Positions 16,866 through 25,137 of a stretch of DNA of 64,000 nt are shown here, piece after piece. The DNA is from JBFMAI01 sp040755725 (GTDB lineage Bacteria; Planctomycetota; Phycisphaerae; UBA1845; Fen-1342). The notes under the pieces are model-generated. The model was not told the DNA's origin, searched no databases, and saw nothing but the letters and a program-made list of their open reading frames with translations. Position numbers and translations under genes: made by a program. The stretch spans positions 24,453 to 88,452 of the forward strand of contig JBFMAI010000033.1 of the NCBI GenBank assembly GCA_040755725.1, given 5' to 3'. Every line of letters starts with the position of its first letter. The first letter of the stretch is position 1.

Positions 16866-17093
16866 ATGCACCGGGACGACCCCGCCGCCACGTCTGTCGA
16901 CGAACGCCTGGATGAAATCGCATCGCTGCTGGCCGCCGCGTTCCTGCGGCTCAAGCGCCGCACGGGCTGCCTGCCGCCGGGCGGCTTCACGTCGCCCGAT
17001 TCCACGACATCCGCGAGCGCGGCAAGTTCGAAAATCCCGGCGGATTCGCCTTGCCATCTTTCGGAAGGCTCGGCCCCCTGTGCCCCGCGTTAA
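16866..17093 (+). CDS. small protein at the head of the recombinase module
   Basis: The 75-residue protein starts at ATG 16866 behind GAGGAG. It has one helix-forming segment (DERLDEIASLLAAAFLRLKRR) and then a low-complexity Ser/Pro tail. Short proteins with a similar EIA-LLA-AFLRL helix are, from memory, common just before DUF2924 and serine recombinase genes. No function is assigned. It may be a small DNA-binding or adaptor protein. Confidence 0.55.
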   Translation: MHRDDPAATSVDERLDEIASLLAAAFLRLKRRTGCLPPGGFTSPDSTTSASAASSKIPADSPCHLSEGSAPCAPR

Positions 17094-17126
17094 CGGAGAG
17101 AGACCCGGGAACGCACGGAGGCCGAC

Positions 17127-17627
17127 ATGGCGGACCGGTTGAACATCGCGCGCGAGGTCGCCGCCCTGAAGCGGATGACCGTAAAGGAGCTGCGTGGCCG
17201 ATACGTCGAGGTGTTCGGCGAGGCCACGCGGACGGGTAACAAGGACTGGCTCTGGAAGCGGATCGCCTGGCGGATGCAGGCAAATGCCGAGGGCGGCCTG
17301 TCTGAGCGGGCCCGCCGCCGGGCCGAGGACCTGGCCAACGACGCCGACCTGCGGGTGCGCCGGCCGCCGGAGAGGCCCACGCCGTCGCCGGCGTCCACCA
17401 CCACGAAGGCCAAGGTGGAGTTTGGCGGACGGGCCGGCGAGTTGATGCCAGGGACGGTGCTGACCCGACCGTACAAGGGCCGGACGATTACGGTGACGGT
17501 GCTCGACAACGGCTTCGAGTTCGAGGGCGACGTGTACCGCAGCCTCTCAGCCGTGGCTAAGGCGGTCACCGGGTCGCACTGGAACGGCAACTATTTCTTC
17601 GGCGTGAAAGGACGGCGCGCCGGATGA
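17127..17627 (+). CDS. DUF2924 protein
   Basis: The 166-residue protein has the N-terminal helical part (LKRMTVKELRGRYVEVFGE, NKDWLWKRIAWRMQA) and the C-terminal part (PGTVLTRPYKGRTITVTV, GFEFEGDVYRSLSAVAKAVTG with NGNYFFGVK) of the DUF2924 family. The family sits beside large serine recombinases in phages and mobile elements and is presumed to help integration or excision; its biochemistry is not known to me. Its stop overlaps the recombinase start in an ATGA at 17624-17627. Confidence 0.9.
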   Translation: MADRLNIAREVAALKRMTVKELRGRYVEVFGEATRTGNKDWLWKRIAWRMQANAEGGLSERARRRAEDLANDADLRVRRPPERPTPSPASTTTKAKVEFGGRAGELMPGTVLTRPYKGRTITVTVLDNGFEFEGDVYRSLSAVAKAVTGSHWNGNYFFGVKGRRAG

Positions 17628-19204
17628 AACGGACCGCTGAGAACAAGAAGGCTCCGATGCTCCGCTGCGCGATCTACACGCGCAAGAGCACCGAGGAGGG
17701 CCTGGAACAGGAGTTCAACTCCCTCGACGCCCAGCGCGAGAGCGCCGAGGCCTACATCGCCAGCCAGCGGCACGAGGGCTGGACCTGCCTGCCGACGCGC
17801 TACGACGACGGCGGCTTCACGGGCGGCAACATGGACCGCCCGGCGCTCCAGCGCCTCTTGACCGACATCGAGGACGGGAAGGTCGACTGCATCGTGGTCT
17901 ACAAGGTGGACCGGCTCTCGCGCAGCCTCATTGACTTCGCCAGGATCATGGACGTGCTGGAGCGGCACAGCGTCTCGTTCGTGTCCGTCACCCAGCAGTT
18001 CAACACCAGCACGTCGATGGGCCGGCTGATGCTCAACGTGTTGCTCTCCTTCGCACAATTCGAGCGGGAGATCATCTCCGAGCGGACGCGCGACAAGATC
18101 GCGGCGGCGCGGCGTAAGGGCAAATGGGTTGGCGGTCGGCCCATCCTGGGCTACGACCTCGCCTCCACCGCCAGCGGCGGGCGCGTCACCGTCAACGAGG
18201 ACGAGGCGGCGCAGGTCCGGCAGATGTTCGAGCTGTACCTGCAGCAGCGGTCGCTGATCCCGACGCTCCGCGAGGTGGACCGGCGCGGCTGGCGGGCCAA
18301 GCAGTGGACCACGAAGAAAGGCGCGGTTCGCGGCGGCAAGCGGTTCACCAAGGAACTGCTCTACCGGCTGCTGACGAGCATCACCTACATTGGCAAGGTA
18401 CGCTACCGCGACGAAATCTACGAGGGCGAGCACCCGGGCATCGTGAGCGAAGCGCTCTGGCACCGCGTGCAGGACGCCCTGCGCCAGAACGGCCGCAACG
18501 GCGGCGCCAACTCGGGCCTGACGCGGAACAAGCATGGGGCGCTGCTCAAGGGCCTGTTGTGCTGTGGCCCGTGCGCGTGCGGGATGATGCACACGTACAC
18601 GAGCAAGGGCAATCGCCGCTACCGCTACTACGTCTGCCTCAACGCCCAGAAGCGCGGCTGGGAGAACTGCCCGACCAAGTCGGTCCCCGCCGGCGAGATC
18701 GAGCGGTTCGTCGTCGAACGCATCAAGGCCATCGGCAAGGATGACGAGGTTTTCGCACGCACCTTGGCGCAAGCGCGGAAGCAGAACCAGGAGGGGCTGG
18801 AGGCGCTCCAGGACGAACGTCGCCGCCTGGCACGCGAACTGGCCAGGCACGGCGCGGAGGTCCGCAAGTTGATCGACCAGAGGGGCGCGCCTGGTGAGAC
18901 GCCCACCGCCGCGCGGCTGGCGGACCTCCAGGAGCGCATCCGCGCGGCCGAGCAACGCGCCACCGAGGTGCGCGAGCAGATCATCGCGTTGAGCGCCAAG
19001 GTGGTGGACGAGGACGAGCTGGCCCGGGCGCTGTCGCTGTTCGAGCCGGTGTGGGATTCGCTGTCGCTCGGCGAGCAGGCGCGGGTACTGCACCTGCTCG
19101 TCGAGCGCGTCACCTACGACGGTGCGGACGGCACGCTGGCCATCACCTTCCGCCCGACGGGCATCAAAGCCCTAGCTGAGGAACGGGAGGTCGCGGCATG
19201 TTGA
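17624..19204 (+). CDS. large serine recombinase (prophage integrase)
   Basis: The 526-residue protein carries the catalytic resolvase domain first: AIYTRKSTEEG (strand with the Tyr-Arg), FNSLDAQRES (nucleophilic Ser in NSLDAQRE), VYKVDRLSRSLIDF and FEREIISERTRDKI. Next come the recombinase domain, a zinc ribbon (LLCCGPCACGMM ... YVCLNAQKRGWENCPTK) and a coiled coil (GLEALQDERRRLARELARH). It should integrate and excise the element by site-specific recombination through a phosphoserine link. It overlaps both neighbours, forming a tight three-gene unit with DUF2924 and the next small gene. The att sites could not be located by eye. Confidence 0.95.
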   Translation: MKRTAENKKAPMLRCAIYTRKSTEEGLEQEFNSLDAQRESAEAYIASQRHEGWTCLPTRYDDGGFTGGNMDRPALQRLLTDIEDGKVDCIVVYKVDRLSRSLIDFARIMDVLERHSVSFVSVTQQFNTSTSMGRLMLNVLLSFAQFEREIISERTRDKIAAARRKGKWVGGRPILGYDLASTASGGRVTVNEDEAAQVRQMFELYLQQRSLIPTLREVDRRGWRAKQWTTKKGAVRGGKRFTKELLYRLLTSITYIGKVRYRDEIYEGEHPGIVSEALWHRVQDALRQNGRNGGANSGLTRNKHGALLKGLLCCGPCACGMMHTYTSKGNRRYRYYVCLNAQKRGWENCPTKSVPAGEIERFVVERIKAIGKDDEVFARTLAQARKQNQEGLEALQDERRRLARELARHGAEVRKLIDQRGAPGETPTAARLADLQERIRAAEQRATEVREQIIALSAKVVDEDELARALSLFEPVWDSLSLGEQARVLHLLVERVTYDGADGTLAITFRPTGIKALAEEREVAAC

Positions 19205-19644
19205 CCGTCGAGTGCAAGGTCCACTTCGAGGTTGGCCGCAAGACGCGCAAGAAGCTCGAGGTCGGCGACGCGCCGCCGGCCCCGGAGACGCTGGTTGAAC
19301 CAGGCCGCGTGCCGCGCGTTGCCCGGTTGATGGCCCTGGCGATCCGGCTGGAACGTCTTCTTGCCGAGGGCGTTGCCCGCGACTACGCCGACCTGGCCCG
19401 GCTCGGCGGCGTGACCCGCGCCCGACTCACGCAGATCATGAATCTCACGCTCCTGGCCCCGGACATCCAGGAAGAACTCCTTTTCCTGCCCCGCACCCTT
19501 CTTGGCCGCGACCCCGTCACCGAGCCCCAGCTCCGCGCCATCGCCGCCATCCCCGACTGGCGAAAGCAGCGGCGGTTGTGGAAGTGCCTGACGTTCGACC
19601 GGCCGGCCAAGTCGGTCACCGTTCCCACTTCCGGCAGTACTTGA
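19198..19644 (+). CDS. recombinase-linked HTH protein
   Basis: The 148-residue protein starts at ATG 19198, seven bases inside the recombinase gene. It contains a ParB/KorB-like helix-turn-helix, EGVARDYADLARLGGVTRARLTQIMNLTLL in outline (YADLARLGGVTRARLTQIM). The placement suggests that it controls or directs the recombinase. Its end overlaps the convergent gene at 19616 by 29 bases. Confidence 0.75.
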   Translation: MLTVECKVHFEVGRKTRKKLEVGDAPPAPETLVEPGRVPRVARLMALAIRLERLLAEGVARDYADLARLGGVTRARLTQIMNLTLLAPDIQEELLFLPRTLLGRDPVTEPQLRAIAAIPDWRKQRRLWKCLTFDRPAKSVTVPTSGST

Positions 19645-19936
19645 GGTTGTACTCCATAATCTTCTGGTAGTACGCACCTGAGTCTTCCTGCTTCTCCCGC
19701 AGAAGTCTTTCGACGCACTGGCACGCGTTGACCATGATCTTCTTCATCTCGTCGTCGGTGATGCGACTCAAGTCGGGATTCTCCAGCAGTTCCGACGGCT
19801 CGCCTGCGTGCAGATCCTCGATGGGACCGTTGCGGAAGGCGCACGCGACGATCGCGTTGGCCTCGTCGCGCAACGTGAACCCGCCGGGAAAGAACTGCTC
19901 GACCGCCTTCTCGAACGCCTCTTGGCCATCACTCAT
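19616..19936 (-). CDS. hypothetical protein opposing the recombinase module
   Basis: The 106-residue protein is mostly helical and acidic (EAFEKAVEQFFPGGFTLRDE, DDEMKKIMVNACQCVERLL). It has no motif that I recognise. The codon use and the sensible amino acid mix support a real gene. It is transcribed towards the recombinase operon and may be regulatory cargo. Confidence 0.65.
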   Translation of the reverse strand: MSDGQEAFEKAVEQFFPGGFTLRDEANAIVACAFRNGPIEDLHAGEPSELLENPDLSRITDDEMKKIMVNACQCVERLLREKQEDSGAYYQKIMEYNLKYCRKWER

Positions 19937-20825
19937 GGTCTCACCTTGCCCTTCGTCACTCGTCAGCGTGATCCCATCTTACGGTGACGGCGCGGAGAGG
20001 GTCAGGAACGGGCTCGATGGACTTATTCACGCTCGCCCCGCGACCATGCCGACCTGGCCGGTCTCTCGTGTGACCCGCGCGCAGCCCAACCGACGCACGT
20101 TCTCGCCGACCAGCGCGCGTGGTCAGCGACCCGAGCAGAGGCAGCGGTCTCCCGACCCGATTGGCCGATAAGAACGGTGTCTAAGCAGCGCAAGCGAGGC
20201 TACTTACGAAGCCGTACGAACGGGCGCGGCGAGCGCCGACACGGTGGTTTTTGGCTTGACATGCCCCAGCAAAATACCGTACAGTACCCTAACAGATCGG
20301 TCGAGGGCGTCGATCGATGCCAGCCAGGAATGGCCGGCGGCAGGCCACGGAATTGCCACCCAAGGATGGGGGCCGCCGGCGCGTTTGACCGCACACCGTC
20401 CGCCTGCTCGGCGGAGGTACGGCTGTGCTTCCGGCAAAATCGTCAGGTTACGCCGGCAATCCATCGGATCGTATCGTTCGCGCAGGCCTGCTACCGGTCT
20501 GGGCCTCACGACGACGCGGGCCTCGGAGGCGCCGGCGGGCACGGGCAGCCAGTCCGAAGCTGGAGCAGTGATGGTGTGCCGAAGCTGGAGGCATGCCATG
20601 AGTGCGTGTGGTCCGTTCGACAGCGCGGGGTGCGACGGTTGCCGCCGTCAGGGGCAGATGGAACCGGCCGAGTTTCGCTCACCGGCCACCGGCCGTTGCG
20701 CATCATCACCTGGCCGCGTTGCGGATCGCGGCCCTTCGCGGTCACGCCGCGCGACCGTTAAAATGACCGCAAATCGCGCATGCGGGTCCGGATTGGCCGG
20801 CTCACTGGCTCGCGCTCGAAGGGAT
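19937..20825. other. long non-coding stretch ahead of the 20826 gene
   Basis: Open frames exist in several phases, including one in frame with the next gene from 20244, but their products are Arg/Ser/Gly-rich and look non-coding. A candidate promoter lies at 20256-20285, which would leave a leader of more than 500 bases before the gene. Confidence 0.45.
20256..20285 (+). promoter_or_regulatory. candidate sigma-70 promoter
   Basis: TTGACA (20256-20261) is a perfect -35 box; TACAGT (20280-20285), 18 bases later, matches TATAAT at four of six positions. The local AT content is raised compared with the flanks. Confidence 0.45.
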
Positions 20826-22802
20826 ATGTCGTCACAGGCAAGGACTCCAGAATCCGAATCGTACCTTTTCGTCATCGGCGACGGTCGGGAGGATGTGTCG
20901 CACAACACAGTCTTCCATCGGGCGGCCGATGCCGAACTGGCCGCCTCAATCTGCCGGCTTTGCGAGCGAGAATACGGTGGTGAAGTACGGTTCAGCCACC
21001 GGCTATCGTCGTCATTCTCGCCGGACGACCAGGTGCTCCTGGACGAGGCGCTCGACGAGCTCATCATCTACGATGACCCCGACCCTGGCATCTATGACCC
21101 GCCACCCACCCGCCAGACGCTTTTCAGAGCGCAGTGCGCCCGGCGCTGCCAGCGGTGGGAGGAGATGCTGAGAAATCGGCGGACGCCGGAGCGCGCCCCA
21201 GCCCAACCCGCCCCGCGACCGCGGAGCGCCGGCTCTTCGGAGTCGTCGGAATGCCGGCTGACCGATGATGATCTGCTGAAGATTTGTGGTATCGGTCACG
21301 ACGACACGGAACTGACGCCGGAGCACATCGCAGAACTGCACCGGGTCGCTTGCCTGATCGGTCCGCGGTACGTCGGAACGGGCGCCAGCCTCGAATTGGC
21401 GCTGTCCCTGCTGGCGTCCGTCTTGGGGAGCTTCCCGCGGCACAATCCGACCCATTTGCCGTTCGGCTATCAGGGGCCGACGATCAAGTCGCATGGCTGG
21501 CTCGACTGCGACATCCTGGAACGCACCGGGAAGCAGATCGTGGGGCTGTTGTGGGCGGATTGCGCGCCGGACACCGTGGCGCTGCGCGTGGAGCATGCGA
21601 TCTCCGAAGCGGTTCGGTTGGGTTTCCTCGAGGAAACGCGATACGACGCGTGGCGACCCGGCATGCCCAGCGGTTCCGGGTGGCGTGTGGCGCTGGCGGC
21701 GACCACGTATGGCGTGGCGAAGGCGCGTCCGGCAACGGCTCCGACTGCGGCTGACGATCACGTCACAGCGGGGCAACGGGACGCTGCGGCTGGTCCGATT
21801 CCAGATGGGAAGCGAATACCCGAGACCTCGACCGATGCTGCGAAGTCGTCAGATGTGCCCTGCCCCGAGGGTCAGAGCGGTGAGACTCTGTCGGAGCCGC
21901 CGCCTGAAGTTGCGGAGTTTCTTGGGCAACTGCAGCGGCTAACGGCTACCGAGCAGGCACATGTGCTGCGTTTGCAGCTATTCCTGTACGCGCAGGCGTA
22001 CCACAATCTCGTCGAAGCGGTCGCGAACAGCCCCATCGGGTGGGTCGACACGGAGTTGAATGGCTGGTACTTGCAGATCATCAAGGTGATTCAGAATCTG
22101 CTGGCCCTGCCTGAGTTCGCCGACTTTCCGGGTGGTTTCGAGCCCGTCGCTCCAAACCTGTTTCCGTGTTCCGACCTCGACGTCGGATGGGAGGACTGCA
22201 TCGGGCCGCCGGTAATGGACTTCCTCGGGCGAGCACAAGCCTTCATGCTCAACAGCGGCCCGGTTACTCCCGAGAACCAGGACTTTGTCAACAACTTGGT
22301 CGCGATCTGTCGAGACAAATGCGTGCAGGCGTCCGAAGTCGCGGCTCGTTTTCGCCAGCGCGCTGACGCGACCTTCAAGAAGATGCTGGATCGCGCTGGC
22401 CAGCGTGCGGGCGACAGTCACACGGCGGCGCCGCCCACGGGCACGAAAGTCCCCGAGAAGCACGAGGGATCTGCGCCAGCGCTGGACCCCACCACCGCGA
22501 GGAATGACCAGGGCCAAGCCACGTCGGCGCTGTCTTCGGACGACCGTTACGAGTGGGCCCGCCAGATCGACCTGGTACGAGCGACCAATCAGGTGCTCGG
22601 AGAAGGCATGCTCAACAAGGGCGTGCTCTCGCGTGCCTGCGCCGACGGCCAGGTCGAGACCAACGGCAAGGCCGGCCGGGGCGCGCGGGTGCGCGTGCGG
22701 AGCTTCCTCACCTGGGTGAGCCGTCAGAATCAGCTCGGCGCTGACGAAGCGACCCAGATTAGGAACGCAGTGATCGGCGAGCTCAGCTCGCGCAACTTAT
22801 AG
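20826..22802 (+). CDS. large hypothetical phage protein
   Basis: The 658-residue protein is started at ATG 20826 (MSSQARTPESESYLFVIGDG), after CGAAGGG. Residues 1-90 form an alpha/beta unit; a helical part with SHGWLDCDILERTGKQIVGL follows. Residues around 390-460 read EVAEFLGQLQRLTATEQAHVLRL and YLQIIKVIQNLLALP. The C-terminus (ARVRVRSFLTWVSRQNQLG) looks like a small DNA-binding end after a basic GKAGRGARVRV segment. I recognise no family. Position between the integrase and sigma genes suggests an early or regulatory role. Confidence 0.6.
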   Translation: MSSQARTPESESYLFVIGDGREDVSHNTVFHRAADAELAASICRLCEREYGGEVRFSHRLSSSFSPDDQVLLDEALDELIIYDDPDPGIYDPPPTRQTLFRAQCARRCQRWEEMLRNRRTPERAPAQPAPRPRSAGSSESSECRLTDDDLLKICGIGHDDTELTPEHIAELHRVACLIGPRYVGTGASLELALSLLASVLGSFPRHNPTHLPFGYQGPTIKSHGWLDCDILERTGKQIVGLLWADCAPDTVALRVEHAISEAVRLGFLEETRYDAWRPGMPSGSGWRVALAATTYGVAKARPATAPTAADDHVTAGQRDAAAGPIPDGKRIPETSTDAAKSSDVPCPEGQSGETLSEPPPEVAEFLGQLQRLTATEQAHVLRLQLFLYAQAYHNLVEAVANSPIGWVDTELNGWYLQIIKVIQNLLALPEFADFPGGFEPVAPNLFPCSDLDVGWEDCIGPPVMDFLGRAQAFMLNSGPVTPENQDFVNNLVAICRDKCVQASEVAARFRQRADATFKKMLDRAGQRAGDSHTAAPPTGTKVPEKHEGSAPALDPTTARNDQGQATSALSSDDRYEWARQIDLVRATNQVLGEGMLNKGVLSRACADGQVETNGKAGRGARVRVRSFLTWVSRQNQLGADEATQIRNAVIGELSSRNL

Positions 22803-22827
22803 CGCAACCGGCGTAATCAGGTTGCGC
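22802..22827 (+). repeat. inverted repeat after the 20826 gene
   Basis: GCGCAACC and GGTTGCGC form an 8-bp stem with a 10-base loop directly at the stop codon. There is no T-run; it may be an operator or a weak terminator. Confidence 0.35.
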
Positions 22828-23014
22828 AACCAGCCTTTCTCCGCTTCTCTCGTCGCCTCGGCTCGAAAGCCGAGCGCACGGGAACGCCACACGCCATACG
22901 AGCCCAGCCTCTACCTCGTTGCGCTTTCGTTGCGCCCCGAAAACCACCTGGATACTCGGCCCCATGATCGCGGTCGCCGAAGCGTCCGCACCAAACCGTC
23001 ATGGAGGTTCGAGC

Positions 23015-23341
23015 ATGACCAAAGCAGAGTTGTCAGCGCCGAATCGGTGGCTGGTCGAGCGTTGCCAGCACATCAACTTCGGCAGCATCTCGTTCCATGT
23101 GCGCGGCGGGGAGCCTGATCCGGGGCGACCCCACTCCAGGGTGCGCACGCTCAAGATCGCCGGCGGCGCCAACGATCCCCGGCCCGAAGTCGCCAGTGAC
23201 GACTTCGATTTGCGGCACGAGCACATCGCGCTGCTCGAGCAGTTGAAGAAGCTGCCCGACGGCACGCGCGTGCGGGTGAAGATCGCGCACGGGCTGCCGG
23301 GCTCGTCCATCGACCTTCTGGAAGACCACCAAGCGGCATAA
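23015..23341 (+). CDS. small hypothetical phage protein
   Basis: The 108-residue protein starts at ATG 23015, seven bases after GGAGG. It reads WLVERCQHINFGSISFHVRGGEPD, here split as WLVERCQHINFG and SISFHVRGGEPD, and then RVRTLKIAGGANDPRPE. A helical end LLEQLKKLPDGTRVRVKIAHGLP follows. The pattern suggests a small alpha/beta protein. No family is recognised. A terminator follows it. Confidence 0.65.
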   Translation: MTKAELSAPNRWLVERCQHINFGSISFHVRGGEPDPGRPHSRVRTLKIAGGANDPRPEVASDDFDLRHEHIALLEQLKKLPDGTRVRVKIAHGLPGSSIDLLEDHQAA

Positions 23342-23394
23342 GGGCACAGGGCACAAACCTCAGACATCAGGCAACCAACCGGCCGCAGAGCGGA

Positions 23395-23439
23395 GGCGTT
23401 GCGGGTGTCGCGGTGATCCGCGAACTCGCAGCGCCTTTT
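23395..23439 (+). terminator. rho-independent terminator ahead of the sigma gene
   Basis: GGCGTTGCG with TCGCGG forms a long interrupted stem with CCGCGA and CGCAGCGCC, followed by TTTTCGTTT. It separates the 23015 gene from the sigma-factor gene. Confidence 0.7.
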
Positions 23440-23507
23440 CGTTTGCCCGTGCCCCGCGGCCCTCCCGCCGACACCCGCGCGACCTCCCCGGCCAAGGGAG
23501 ATCCCGA

Positions 23508-24080
23508 ATGTATTCCCAGGAACTGATCGAGTACGTGACGAAGCGGGCGGAGTTCAAGGCGCGGCAGGTCGTCGGCAAGGTCCCGGCCCTCGGCGAGGTC
23601 GAGGACGTGCAGCAGGATCTGATCGAGGACGTGCTGCGCCGCCTGCCGAAGTTCGACGGCGATCGGGCCGGCGTCAAGACATTCGTCTGCCGCATCATCG
23701 ACAACAAGATCGCCGGCCTGCTCAAGAGCCATGAGGCCCCCTGCCGGGGCAACGGCTGCACCAAGGAGTCGCTGGACGACTGGGTGCGCGACGAGACCGG
23801 CGCCTGGGTGCGGCGCGACACCACGGTCGATGCATGCCGCCGGGGCGCTCGCCTCGGCATCTGCGAGCGCAGCGACCACGAGCAGCGCGAGCTGGAGCTG
23901 GACGTCGCCGGCGTGCTGGCCTCGCTGTCGCCCGAGCAGCAATCGCTGTGCACGATGCTGCGGACGAAGACACCGAGCGAGATCGTCCGCGAGACGGGGA
24001 TGTCGCGCTCGGCGATCTACAAGCACATCGCCGCCATCCGGGCGGCCTTCACCCAGGCCGGGCTCGATCACTACCTGTAA
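23508..24080 (+). CDS. phage-encoded sigma-70-like factor
   Basis: The 190-residue protein has a region 2-like helix pair (EVEDVQQDLIEDVLRRLPKF, then VKTFVCRIIDNKIAGLLKS) and a region 4-like helix-turn-helix at the end (LSPEQQSLCTMLRTKTPSEI, VRETGMSRSAIYKHIAAIR). Region 3 and the sigma-70 core 1.1 are absent, and a Cys-containing loop (CRGNGC, ACRRGARLGICE) separates the two domains. It probably redirects host RNA polymerase to phage genes, though an unusual HTH regulator is possible. It ends 25 bases before copy B of the hairpin-tail repeat. Confidence 0.8.
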   Translation: MYSQELIEYVTKRAEFKARQVVGKVPALGEVEDVQQDLIEDVLRRLPKFDGDRAGVKTFVCRIIDNKIAGLLKSHEAPCRGNGCTKESLDDWVRDETGAWVRRDTTVDACRRGARLGICERSDHEQRELELDVAGVLASLSPEQQSLCTMLRTKTPSEIVRETGMSRSAIYKHIAAIRAAFTQAGLDHYL

Positions 24081-24096
24081 ACGGCCTCTCGGACCG

Positions 24097-24143
24097 CCGT
24101 CGCGCGGACACCTTCGTCCGCGCGGCGGTAGGTAGTGAAGGAG
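24097..24143 (+). promoter_or_regulatory. hairpin plus conserved tail, copy B
   Basis: GCGCGGAC-ACCTTC-GTCCGCGC is a perfect 8-bp hairpin that can be lengthened by CCGCC and GGCGG. It is followed by CGGCGGTAGGTAGTGAAGGA. It lies between the sigma gene and the recombination operon. Confidence 0.7.
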
Positions 24144-24169
24144 AACGCGACGCGAATGGAGACCTGGAC

Positions 24170-25027
24170 GTGGCCCAACACATGCCTCCCCCCAGCGGCC
24201 AAAACGCAATCGCCAGGAAAGGTCTGCACGACCTCTCGTTCCTGGTTCGTGAACCCGCGGATGTCTACCACGCCAAGAGCAAGGACTTCCTCTCGGCCCA
24301 CGCGCTGAACGAGTTTCGGCGGTGCCCGTTGCTGTATCGCAAGAAGGAACTCGGGCTCGTACCCGAGCGCGACACGACCGCGTATCTGATCGGTCGCGCG
24401 GCGCACACGCTGATTCTCGAGGGGCGCGAGCGCTACCAGCGCGAGTACGCCGTCGGGGGCCCGATCAACCCGAAGACCGGCCAGCCGTTCGGGTCGCTGA
24501 CGAAAGCGTTCGCCGAATGGGCCGAGAAGCAGAACAAGCCGGTGCTTTCCGACGCCCAAGCCGCGCTGGTCGAGCAGATGGCGGCCTCGGCCAGGAGTCA
24601 CGTCTTCGCGCGGGAGCTGCTGGCCAACGGTGTGGCCGAGGGCGTGGTGCGCTGCGAATACGCCGGGCACCGCTGCCAGGCGCGCATCGACTGGATCAAC
24701 CCCATCGACGGCGGCGGGATCGTCGACCTCAAGACCGCCGATGAAATCGACACGTTCGAGCTCTCCATGCGGGCGTTCGGCTACTTGCACCAAGTGGCCT
24801 TCTACCGCGCCTTGGTTGCTGCGGTCTCGGGGCGCGTCCTGCCGGTGCACATCGTCGCGGTCGAGAAACGCGAGCCGTTCCGCTGCGGAGTATGGCGGAT
24901 CGTGCCTGCCGTACTCGACGAGGCGCAGCGCGACAACGAACAGGCCATGACCGACCTGCGGCGCTGCCGTGAAAGCGGCGCCTGGTTCACGCGCTACGAT
25001 TCGCTGCGGCTGGTCGAACGTCTGTGA
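24170..25027 (+). CDS. PD-(D/E)XK exonuclease, RecE/Exo VIII-like
   Basis: The 285-residue protein (GTG 24170; ATG 24182 is an alternative) has the RecB-type nuclease motifs: FLSAHALNEFRRCPLLYRKK, which can be seen as LNEFRRCPLLYRKK, a GRAAHTLILEG motif with the helix His, ARIDWI (the metal Asp), and IVDLKTAD (the D-x-K core), then YLHQVAFYRALV as the Q-containing helix. It should resect double-stranded DNA for phage recombination. It forms an operon with the ATPase and SSB-like genes that follow, the standard single-strand annealing set. Confidence 0.85.
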   Translation: MAQHMPPPSGQNAIARKGLHDLSFLVREPADVYHAKSKDFLSAHALNEFRRCPLLYRKKELGLVPERDTTAYLIGRAAHTLILEGRERYQREYAVGGPINPKTGQPFGSLTKAFAEWAEKQNKPVLSDAQAALVEQMAASARSHVFARELLANGVAEGVVRCEYAGHRCQARIDWINPIDGGGIVDLKTADEIDTFELSMRAFGYLHQVAFYRALVAAVSGRVLPVHIVAVEKREPFRCGVWRIVPAVLDEAQRDNEQAMTDLRRCRESGAWFTRYDSLRLVERL

Positions 25028-25137
25028 TTCGAGGCCCGGGGCCGCGTGGCCGTCATACCCTGGCCCAGTGGGCTGGGCGGGAACACAACGCGGCCCCGGC
25101 CCCGGCTTCGCGACGCGGGCAAACGAAGGAGAACCGA

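Noticed and set aside
17591..19093. 500-codon antisense open frame opposite the recombinase
   Set aside because: It mirrors the serine recombinase codons and shows no family motif.
20244..20825. N-terminal extension of the 20826 gene
   Set aside because: The 194 codons are Arg/Ser/Gly-rich without any visible fold, and a good start exists at 20826.
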